Assembly (NCBI GenBank): GCA_945870155.1
Contig: CAMBSB010000001.1
Span: 43,916-107,915 of the forward strand
Reading direction: 5' to 3'
DNA length: 64,000 bases
Source of the DNA: Paludibacter jiangxiensis
GTDB taxonomy: Bacteria > Bacteroidota > Bacteroidia > Bacteroidales > Paludibacteraceae
Every line of letters starts with the position of its first letter. Position 1 is the stretch's first letter. A program made the translations under genes and the position numbers. Under the pieces are notes generated by a model. It searched no databases. It saw only the letters and a program-made list of their open reading frames with translations, and had not been told where the DNA came from. Below, in pieces: positions 1-6,336 of the stretch.

Positions 1-636
1 ATTCTTTTCTGGGGAATTTTTGGCGCGTTAATTATGCGTGCCATATTTATTTTTGCCGGTATAGCTTTGATTCAACAATTTGCATGGATTATGTATGTTT
101 TTGGTGCATTTCTAATTTATACAGGTATTCACATGCTGTTCGAGAAAGAAGATGAAGCAGAATTTGACCCCAACAAGAATGTTGTTATAAAATTGTTTAA
201 AAAAATTATGCCGGTAACTAATGATATGTCAGTACCACATTTTTTCGTAAAAAAGAATAAAATAATTTATGCAACTCCATTTTTCATTGCTTTACTAATG
301 ATAGAGGTTTCTGATGTTATTTTTGCTGTTGATTCCATTCCGGCAGTTTTATCGGTTTCGGATGATGTTTTTATTGTTTTCACGTCCAATATTTTTGCTA
401 TTCTTGGATTACGTTCCTTGTATTTTGCGTTGAGTGGAGTTATTGAATTCTTTCAATATCTTAAATATGCTTTGGCAGGAATACTATCATTTATTGGTAT
501 TAAAATGTGTGTCAATGAATTAGCAAAGGATTTTAATTATGATTTTCATATATCAAATTATGTATCTCTTTCAATAATTGTTTTATCACTTACTCTTTCA
601 ATAGTTTTATCTATCCTGTTTAAGAAGAAAGAATAA
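1..636 (+). CDS. TerC family integral membrane protein (5' partial)
   Basis: The reading frame is open from the first base, so the N-terminus lies outside the window. The visible part is highly hydrophobic, with several membrane helices. It carries the TerC/Alx hallmark block around MIEVSDVIFAVDSIPAV followed by FTSNIFAILGLRSLYF, whose buried acidic residues are conserved in this family. TerC/Alx proteins are inner-membrane proteins linked to metal-ion (mainly manganese) export or tellurite resistance; the substrate here is not evident. The protein ends in a lysine-rich tail, and a hairpin terminator follows about 70 bases later. The first internal ATG (base 34) is not the true start. Confidence 0.9.
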   Translation: MLFWGIFGALIMRAIFIFAGIALIQQFAWIMYVFGAFLIYTGIHMLFEKEDEAEFDPNKNVVIKLFKKIMPVTNDMSVPHFFVKKNKIIYATPFFIALLMIEVSDVIFAVDSIPAVLSVSDDVFIVFTSNIFAILGLRSLYFALSGVIEFFQYLKYALAGILSFIGIKMCVNELAKDFNYDFHISNYVSLSIIVLSLTLSIVLSILFKKKE

Positions 637-707
637 AGTCTTTCAAATCATTTTACATTAATAATATGTTAATATTTTGAGGCTTAAAATAATTGATATT
701 CACAAAT

Positions 708-740
708 AAAAAAGTCCGATTGTGAAAATTGGACTTTTTT
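708..740 (+). terminator. Rho-independent terminator after the TerC gene
   Basis: AAAAAAGTCC pairs with GGACTTTTTT around a weak inner stem and ends in a T run. The A run on the other side would let it work in both directions. Confidence 0.75.
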
Positions 741-877
741 GTTAGAGTTAATATCTCAGTTTTTAACCCTGATTCCATTAGTGTATAAAATTCACTGTCA
801 GATATTTGGCCTAGCAACCCGAAATGTAAAAGCTAAAATGAAAGCTTAACTTTCCATATTCTATTTCAATTTGGAAA

Positions 878-962
878 GCAGGAGCTTTCCTTCTAACCCG
901 ACAAAGTCTGGAGACTTCGCCGAACTCACCCACCAATTACACTACGGCGAACAGAGTCGAAC
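878..962 (-). repeat. Cassette-boundary repeat, copy A
   Basis: Read on the minus strand it contains CGCCGTAGTGT, about 20 bases, then GGCGAAGTCTC and a partial inverted GACTTTGTC. Copy B at 1849-1930 has the same order of elements (GGCGTAGTGT, GGCGAAGTCTC, GACTTCGTC). Both copies sit immediately after a candidate immunity gene. Confidence 0.5.
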
Positions 963-1136
963 TCACGTTATTTTATACTTTTTTAAAATTTCATTTATAT
1001 TTACATCACTTAATGATACTTCTTTGAGAATTTCAACCAATCTATTTTTATTTTTTGATTTCAAAGCTCTTTCAAATTCTTTATAAAGCCCACTTACAGC
1101 CAAGCGTTCATTTACAGTCATTCCTGAATAATCCAT
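963..1136 (-). CDS. Small candidate immunity protein for the orphan Rhs tip (57 aa)
   Basis: An ATG-initiated 57-codon frame begins 10 bases after the stop of the orphan toxin tail on the same strand, where Rhs-type immunity genes usually lie. The protein starts MDYSGMTVNERLAVSGLYK and is charged and helical in character, without membrane segment or signal peptide, as expected for a cytosolic immunity protein. I recall similar short NERL..SGL proteins from bacterial genomes but cannot name a family with certainty. Function is inferred from position: it would neutralise the toxin encoded by the 3' end of the upstream gene. A GC-rich boundary repeat follows directly. Confidence 0.65.
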   Translation of the reverse strand: MDYSGMTVNERLAVSGLYKEFERALKSKNKNRLVEILKEVSLSDVNINEILKKYKIT

Positions 1137-1146
1137 AATTATAGTA

Positions 1147-1854
1147 TTAAAATCCCCAATAGCTATTATAAATTCCCGGTCTAATCATATACCTCCACAT
1201 ATTAACCTTATTTGGATTTATTATTAATTCAGGTAATCCTCCAGGATTACCATCATAAAGCAATGCTTTTCTAAATAAAGTAATGTCTTTTAATTGTGTA
1301 CTGCCTTTTATATACCCAGTCCCCCAATTCACATCAGGTAATCCCGCATATTTTCTAAACATGCTTTTAGGCATTAGTTTCGGATTGATTGGAGTCCATG
1401 ACCAACCATTTATCTTTGATGCTCCGCCATACACTCTATATACAGGTATTTTGATGTTCCCAATTATTGACTTAACTGATGTATTTAGAGCCTTAGTACC
1501 TCCAGAAAGCTCATAGCCAGCTCCCAGAGTAAACACCTCAAAAACTCCCATTCCTAAATAGCCAATACCATTTGGTATATCACCCGATGCAAAAGCATCG
1601 CACGAGGCTTGACATGATCCATAAAATGGAAAATTGTATTTAGCTTCCTTTATCCAGCTGGAAAAATTATTCCCTCCCAGCCTTTTTCCTCCACCTGCAT
1701 ACACCGTAGAAGTACCACTACCTGATACATTTTTAAGCCGAATAGTCGATTTAAAGGTGTAAGGCGAAGGTGAACTTTTTACATGTACATTAAACCGTTC
1801 CCGTTCGCTTTTGGAAGTATAAAACAAGTCTCCAAAGAAAAGAACAAGTGCCAA
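1147..1854 (-). CDS. Orphan Rhs tip: pre-toxin region plus unclassified C-terminal toxin
   Basis: Residues 2-118 repeat, at roughly three-quarters identity by eye, the pre-toxin region of the Rhs protein just upstream (FGDLFYTSKSERERFNVHV through VFEVFTLG). After about residue 130 the two diverge completely. The new tail (about 136-235) contains VYRVYGGASKINGWSWTP, FRKYAGLPDVNWGTGYI and GGLPELIINP. A YR...SWT...E pattern could fit an ADP-ribosyltransferase-like fold, but this is only a suggestion. The frame opens with TTG, has an in-frame stop four codons upstream, and lacks the RHS core, so it looks like a displaced cassette and not an independently translated gene. A 57-aa candidate immunity gene follows. 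Confidence 0.7.
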   Translation of the reverse strand: MALVLFFGDLFYTSKSERERFNVHVKSSPSPYTFKSTIRLKNVSGSGTSTVYAGGGKRLGGNNFSSWIKEAKYNFPFYGSCQASCDAFASGDIPNGIGYLGMGVFEVFTLGAGYELSGGTKALNTSVKSIIGNIKIPVYRVYGGASKINGWSWTPINPKLMPKSMFRKYAGLPDVNWGTGYIKGSTQLKDITLFRKALLYDGNPGGLPELIINPNKVNMWRYMIRPGIYNSYWGF

Positions 1855-1930
1855 AGGGGGACGAAGTCAAAGAGACTTCGCCCAGCGATAAAGCATTGCT
1901 CAACACACTACGCCGAGGGGGCATCGCAAT
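1849..1930 (-). repeat. Cassette-boundary repeat, copy B
   Basis: This is the counterpart of copy A, lying between the second immunity gene and the orphan tip. It contains GGCGTAGTGT and a small palindrome, CGAAGTC-TCTTT-GACTTCG. It is noticeably richer in G+C than its surroundings. Confidence 0.5.
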
Positions 1931-2317
1931 TTATTTATTTTTAAATACTTCATTTAAATCTGCTTCGAACTTTGCCAATTCAAAGTCATTAAGTTTATGT
2001 TTTGAGAGTATTGGAGGGACTTCATTAATGATTTTATCAGCTACAATTTTATTCTTTTGTTTCTGATCAATACTTTTCATTTGTAATAAATCAAGCATAA
2101 TGTCCAGATAGACTTTCCTTTCTTTTTTTGAGTGTCTAATTCGCTGTTTTAAATTAAGCATAGGGTCTTGACACATTAAAACTATAGTTACACCTTCAAG
2201 GGCACTCCCATAGTTTCGTTCTTCAAAAAAGCGACGATAGCCTAAATTTGAAAAGTAATCAAGTACTTTATCTATTTTTGCTTCCCAGTCTGCATCACAT
2301 AATATATTAACTCTCAT
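1931..2317 (-). CDS. Candidate immunity protein for the Rhs GIY-YIG-like toxin
   Basis: This 128-residue soluble protein begins 10 bases after the stop of the Rhs tip on the same strand, the standard toxin-immunity arrangement. It has no signal peptide or membrane helix and is rich in charged residues, with a basic middle (NLKQRIRHSKKERKVY) and an acidic, helical C-terminus. I do not recognise the family from sequence alone. Its role as cognate immunity to the nuclease-like toxin is inferred from adjacency. Copy B of the boundary repeat follows directly downstream. Confidence 0.65.
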   Translation of the reverse strand: MRVNILCDADWEAKIDKVLDYFSNLGYRRFFEERNYGSALEGVTIVLMCQDPMLNLKQRIRHSKKERKVYLDIMLDLLQMKSIDQKQKNKIVADKIINEVPPILSKHKLNDFELAKFEADLNEVFKNK

Positions 2318-2327
2318 TTTATATCTT

Positions 2328-3629
2328 TTATTTAATCATTTTATTTCCTGCGGGTTTGAAACCGTATTGTTCCATGAAATTCATAATCTTCATTCGTTCC
2401 AATTGAAGAGACTGTTGTAATGTACCAGAGAATTCTTTAGAATAGTAAACTCCGTATTCTCCAATATTATCAAGATAGCTTTGACTATATCTGGTTAAGG
2501 GATTCTTAGTTGTTCCAAACTTCCATACCTCTGCTTTATTCAACCAAGTCAACTCTTGCGGATTTGCAAACCCTCTTTTCATTACTGGGTAAAAGCCATC
2601 TTCAGCAGCTCGAAGTGCATATTGTTCTACTTGCACCCCAGTTTTAGCGGCTACATTTACTGACTTAGCTCCTGCAGAAATTTCCGTTCCAATTCCCAGT
2701 GTAAATACCTCAAAAACTGCTGTTCCGAAAAATCCAACACCATTTAATATATCTCCATTTGCAAATGCATCGCACGATGATTGACAAGGGCCATAAAATG
2801 GTAAATAGTATTTAGCTTCATTTATCCAGCCAGAAAAATTACTTCCACCCTGCCTTTTTCCACCCCCTGCATACACAGTAGAAGTGCCACTACCAGATAC
2901 ATTTTTAAGACGAACTGTCGATTTAAAGGTATAAGCCGAAGGTGAACTTTTTACATGCACATTAAAACGTTCCCGTTCACTTTTGGAAGTATAAAACAAA
3001 TCGCCCAAAAAGAACATAAATGCTATCGGATTACCTGATACCCCATACGAATAACCTCCTCCAAAACCACCTCCATATCCACTACCATAACCGCCGTTAT
3101 AATTAAAACCGCCACCCATATTAAAACCACCAGTATAATCACTTCCTGTAAGATTAGTGTTTGGATTTCCACCAAAATTACTACCAGTATTATTCCCTTT
3201 TCCATTGGGATTAAACCAAACACCATTATTATCTATATGTTGTTCACCATTAATATCCACATACATCAATGGATTGTTGGATGCATACATATAGCGGTTA
3301 TATCCGTTGCTTTCATCAGGCGAAGCCACTAAAGGGTCTGGAGCTAAGAATCGTCCCAGAACAGGATCGTACAAACGGGCGTTCATGTTGATTAGCCCAA
3401 ACTTATTCAGGTGCTCATGTCCGGTATATCCACGCCCAAAGCGTAATTCGGGCTCTGTACCTGTGGCATAAACCTGCCAGTTAGTGACGTTTCGCATGCG
3501 TCCCCACGCATCGTAGCTGTATTCGGCTGCTAAATTACCAAATTTATCCGAAACCCCTGTCCTCCCGTATATAAATTCATTCTTTTGTAGGATTATTCGG
3601 AACGCTGTTGTTGGGATTTGCAATCCCAA
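2328..3629 (-). CDS. 5'-truncated Rhs protein with C-terminal GIY-YIG-like toxin
   Basis: Residues about 36-129 match the C-terminal end of the RHS-repeat core (YSYDAWGRMRN, RGYTGHEHLNKFGLINMNARLYDPVLGRF, NRYMYASNNPLMYVDINGE). A Gly/Tyr/Asn-rich linker (about 140-200), a pre-toxin region (203-330) and a toxin tail (335-433) follow. The tail has KFGTT (370-374), Arg380, Glu411 and Asn429 in the order expected of GIY-YIG (URI) endonucleases, a known Rhs toxin class. Full Rhs proteins exceed 1000 residues, so the N-terminal shell is missing. The frame opens with TTG inside a palindromic repeat. It is either a decayed gene or a silent tip reservoir for an intact Rhs gene elsewhere. Confidence 0.75.
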   Translation of the reverse strand: MGLQIPTTAFRIILQKNEFIYGRTGVSDKFGNLAAEYSYDAWGRMRNVTNWQVYATGTEPELRFGRGYTGHEHLNKFGLINMNARLYDPVLGRFLAPDPLVASPDESNGYNRYMYASNNPLMYVDINGEQHIDNNGVWFNPNGKGNNTGSNFGGNPNTNLTGSDYTGGFNMGGGFNYNGGYGSGYGGGFGGGYSYGVSGNPIAFMFFLGDLFYTSKSERERFNVHVKSSPSAYTFKSTVRLKNVSGSGTSTVYAGGGKRQGGSNFSGWINEAKYYLPFYGPCQSSCDAFANGDILNGVGFFGTAVFEVFTLGIGTEISAGAKSVNVAAKTGVQVEQYALRAAEDGFYPVMKRGFANPQELTWLNKAEVWKFGTTKNPLTRYSQSYLDNIGEYGVYYSKEFSGTLQQSLQLERMKIMNFMEQYGFKPAGNKMIK

Positions 3630-3658
3630 CTCTTGTATTCTTTGGATTTTTAATCCAA
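3610..3658. repeat. Two short palindromes at the broken 5' end of the Rhs tip
   Basis: TTGGGATT-TGC-AATCCCAA (3611-3629) and TTGGATT-TTT-AATCCAA (3642-3658) share the core GGATTnnnAATCC. The first overlaps the opening codons of the Rhs frame, so residues such as GLQIP are encoded by the palindrome. Confidence 0.6.
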
Positions 3659-3851
3659 TTCTTTATATAACGATATAAAAATTATTCTTTAATTCATTAA
3701 GCTCCCTTTATGCGATGCTGAAAATCCATGTTGTTTAATTTTTACAATGCAAATATAGATAATATTTGAATAATAACGAATTAAAATACGCACTAGCATT
3801 AGATAACGGATCAAAAACCTGCCTACGACAGACAAGTCCGTTTAATACAAA

Positions 3852-3874
3852 AGGTGGGATTGTAAATCCCACCT
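3852..3874. repeat. Third GGATTnnnAATCC-type palindrome
   Basis: AGGTGGGATT and AATCCCACCT form a 10-base inverted repeat around GTA. It belongs to the same family as the two at the Rhs 5' end. The 3630-3936 gap is otherwise without a gene. A CTGCCTACGACAGACAAG module at about 3820 recurs in similar form near 32080. Confidence 0.55.
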
Positions 3875-3936
3875 AAGTTAGTCAATCCAATTATTTTTGT
3901 AATAATCTAATGAATATCAATATTTTACGTAATATT

Positions 3937-4461
3937 CTATTTCTTTATTTTTGGAAGTTTTTTAGTTCCATTTGTAAGTAAAAACTCGATATTTTTTGAA
4001 ACGGCTATTGCAGTTACTGTTGCGCTTGTGTAGCCATCCGGAACTACAGCTTTTGCATCTTGCAAAGTTTTGCCATTCCACTGATTAAAGAAACCTTTTT
4101 TCTCAAGTTTACGTACATATCCTAATGTTTCCCAGTGTGATAAAAGTGCTATTTTTTGTATCACTAAGTTGTTGTCAGTTATTATCATTACCGGGGTTAG
4201 ATTGTTGTAACCTAAAACGTTGTGGCAAAATGGTGTGCTGTTCATTGCAAAACCTATGGTTTTTCGTTTGTTATCAAGAATTTTTGACCAAAAATTATCT
4301 ACTTTATCCATTTTTGCAGCATCAGGATAAACGCTTATAATCACTTCTTTATTTGAAATTTCACGATAAACAGGTTTCTTTTCTTTTGTATTATTTGATT
4401 GTTCTTGAGCAAATAAAGTATTGCTTACTATTACTAAAACTATTAATATATTTTTAATCAT
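3937..4461 (-). CDS. Secreted FMN-binding domain protein
   Basis: The 174-residue protein has an N-terminal signal peptide (about 1-18, ending NTLFAQE). Its core matches FMN-binding domains of the NqrC/RnfG type: GYNNLTPVMIITDNN, then a glycine-flanked helix, FFNQWNGKTLQDAK and a C-terminal TSATVT. In the family an SGATxS/T motif carries covalent FMN on the threonine. TSATVT (Thr148) keeps the A-T-x-T part with one glycine changed, so flavinylation is possible but unproven. The gene starts 34 bases after the stop of the glycosyltransferase upstream and may share its transcript. An extracytoplasmic electron-transfer role is inferred from the family. Confidence 0.7.
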   Translation of the reverse strand: MIKNILIVLVIVSNTLFAQEQSNNTKEKKPVYREISNKEVIISVYPDAAKMDKVDNFWSKILDNKRKTIGFAMNSTPFCHNVLGYNNLTPVMIITDNNLVIQKIALLSHWETLGYVRKLEKKGFFNQWNGKTLQDAKAVVPDGYTSATVTAIAVSKNIEFLLTNGTKKLPKIKK

Positions 4462-4495
4462 TTTTGTTGTTTCGATATTATTTTATTGTTGTATT

Positions 4496-5626
4496 TTAAT
4501 TTGTTAGCTTCAAATCATTTATTGCAGCTGTCATTTTCGACCAAGCATATTTTTGTTTTTCAATTTTAATATTTTCAATAAACTCGTTTGCCCTTTTATT
4601 GGTGTAAAAGTCGAACAATGCATTTGCAATTTGTTTAGGTTCTACATTTACAACATAACCTACCTTTCCGTGCGGAACAATTTCGGCCAATCCACCTACA
4701 TTGGTAACCAGCATAGGTTTTTCAAAGTGGTAGGCAATTTGACTTACACCACTTTGTGTAGCGCTGCGATAGGGCTGTGCAACTATATCTGCAACACTAA
4801 AATAGTTGCGCACTTCGTTGTCAGGAATAAAAAGTGTTCTGAGCTCCACGTAACTTTCTAATTTAAGTTTGGATATTAAATGCAAATAGGGTTCAGGATT
4901 CTCGTAAAATTCGCCGGCTACTATTAGTTTTAACGGAAACTCCCGCAAGCGTTTATCGGCAAAAGCTTCAAGGAGCAAATCCAAGCCTTTGTATTCACGT
5001 ATAAAACCAAAAAACAGAATATATGATATTTTTTCATGCAATCCCAAGCGCATAGCTGCAATAGATTTGTCCATGGCTTCTCCATAATGATCGTATATCG
5101 GGTGAGGAGAAATAGCAATAGGTTTGTTTTTATGATCAAATTGTTTAATATCTGCTACTACCGATTCAGCCATTGCCACAAATCCATCCATTGCATTTAC
5201 AAAATACTTTGGGAGTATATTGTCAAGCAATGTTGGCTCATGAGGTATCATGTTGTGAATTAAGGCGATGGTTCTCGTGTTTTTATTTCGTACCATTCTG
5301 GCTATGGTGCCAAAACATGGAGCCATAAATGCCATCCAATAGCAGAATATTACCTTATCAGCATTTTTCTTTTTTATTAACTTACCCGCTTTTAACCAAC
5401 TAAGTGGATTCATTGAATTAATAATACGTGTAATTTTTATATCCGTTGGTTGTACTTCACCTGAATATTGAGTTTTTCCGGGAAACAAAATGGAAGGATA
5501 TTGTACAGTAAAGGTAATAATTTCCACATTATGTCCTTCGCTAATATATTGACGCGCCAAACGTTCGTTGTATGCTGCCAGACCACCTCTGAAAGGATAT
5601 GCAGTGCCTACTATTATGATTTTCAT
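4496..5626 (-). CDS. Glycosyltransferase family 4 (GT-B fold)
   Basis: This is 376 residues long, a typical length for the family. The N-terminal GT-B domain contains PFRGGLAAYNERLARQYISEGHNV, the glycine-rich acceptor-side loop of GT4 enzymes. The C-terminal domain has LFFGFIREYKGLDLLLEAF, then an E-x7-E-like region (PYRSATQSGVSQIAYHFEKPMLV) that binds the nucleotide sugar. The enzyme should transfer a sugar from an NDP-sugar in the cytoplasm to a glycan or lipid acceptor; which sugar is unknown. No other surface-polysaccharide gene is adjacent. A TACATTTG element on the minus strand at 5800-5807 could be its -7 box. Confidence 0.85.
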   Translation of the reverse strand: MKIIIVGTAYPFRGGLAAYNERLARQYISEGHNVEIITFTVQYPSILFPGKTQYSGEVQPTDIKITRIINSMNPLSWLKAGKLIKKKNADKVIFCYWMAFMAPCFGTIARMVRNKNTRTIALIHNMIPHEPTLLDNILPKYFVNAMDGFVAMAESVVADIKQFDHKNKPIAISPHPIYDHYGEAMDKSIAAMRLGLHEKISYILFFGFIREYKGLDLLLEAFADKRLREFPLKLIVAGEFYENPEPYLHLISKLKLESYVELRTLFIPDNEVRNYFSVADIVAQPYRSATQSGVSQIAYHFEKPMLVTNVGGLAEIVPHGKVGYVVNVEPKQIANALFDFYTNKRANEFIENIKIEKQKYAWSKMTAAINDLKLTN

Positions 5627-6078
5627 ACGTTTATTGTTGTTATATTAATGTCATTTGAGATTAATAATCTTACTTAGTTAACTTTTGATTGGGAGTATTT
5701 GTTTGTTTTAAAAGACGGTTTTTTTCTACCTGTTTTCAATCTTAATTTACTGCATTTTTTTATTTCAAATACAATTTTTTTATTCAATTTTTTCAACTGC
5801 AAATGTACAAAAAAATCGCTTTAGGATAAGAATACATTTTATTTTTACTTAAAACGATACTTTTTGCCAAAAGTAAAATCAATATTCAATTAATATTAAC
5901 CTTAAATGACCGCTTTTATTTGGTTAAAATATGAAAGAAACTCATGTAAATGCTTATCAAATTGTTGATTATGTTTTTTTTGTCCATAAAAGAAAAATTT
6001 CTAACAAATAATTTGATTAGTCGGTAAAAAAGCGTTTAATTTGTAGTCTGAAATTAATATAAATAAACATACTAAGTG
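5627..6078. other. Divergent intergenic region
   Basis: This AT-rich spacer lies between the minus-strand glycosyltransferase and a plus-strand small gene. It contains a minus-strand TACATTTG element (5800-5807) and a plus-strand promoter candidate (6012-6043). No gene or structured RNA is apparent. Confidence 0.5.
6012..6043 (+). promoter_or_regulatory. Promoter candidate for the small membrane protein
   Basis: TTTG, 20 bases, then TTAATTTG. This is one mismatch from the Bacteroidetes TTTG-N19-TAnnTTTG consensus and lies about 35 bases ahead of the start codon. Confidence 0.45.
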
Positions 6079-6249
6079 ATGAAAGAATTATTTAAAAATG
6101 TTGGTCCAATTTTAATGCTGGTTGGAGTGATTTTATTGGCAATTTATTATTTTACGCAATCAAATTCAAACTCTTACTTAATTTCTGCAGGTATCTTAAT
6201 GGTTATAGGTTTTTTTACCCATATACTTGTCAATAAAAGAGTAAATTAA
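6079..6249 (+). CDS. Small two-helix membrane protein (56 aa)
   Basis: An ATG-initiated frame encodes 56 residues beginning MKELFKNVGPILMLVGVILL. Two hydrophobic segments (about 9-25 and 33-51) are separated by a short polar loop (TQSNSNS), and the protein ends with a basic tail (NKRVN). A promoter-like element lies just upstream and a strong terminator directly downstream, which supports it as a real single-gene unit. Function is unknown. Small proteins of this shape are common in Bacteroidetes, but I cannot assign a family. Confidence 0.7.
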   Translation: MKELFKNVGPILMLVGVILLAIYYFTQSNSNSYLISAGILMVIGFFTHILVNKRVN

Positions 6250-6277
6250 AATTGAATTAATGTGAAGAAATTATTAA

Positions 6278-6309
6278 GCCGATGCTAATGCATCGGCTCT
6301 ATCTTTTTA
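6278..6309 (+). terminator. Terminator after the small membrane protein
   Basis: GCCGATGC-TAAT-GCATCGGC is a perfect 8-bp GC-rich stem with a four-base loop, followed by a T-rich tract. Confidence 0.75.
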
Positions 6310-6336
6310 TATCCAATTCAATCAAATCATTTTCAG

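Larger units (their letters stand above)
637..962. other. Intergenic stretch with terminator and boundary repeat
   Basis: This holds the TerC terminator and, from about 878 to 962, a GC-richer segment resembling another just downstream of the second immunity gene (1849-1930). No other gene is supported. A 71-codon plus-strand frame here is antisense to the small immunity gene and has no recognisable content. Confidence 0.6.

Noticed and set aside
871..1086. Plus-strand 71-codon frame in the TerC/Rhs spacer
   Set aside because: It is antisense to the 57-aa immunity gene and the boundary repeat, has no recognisable content and no leader signals.
963..3629. Prophage or insertion sequence at the Rhs locus
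   Set aside because: No integrase, transposase, structural phage gene or clear target duplication is visible; the repeats are short and non-coding.
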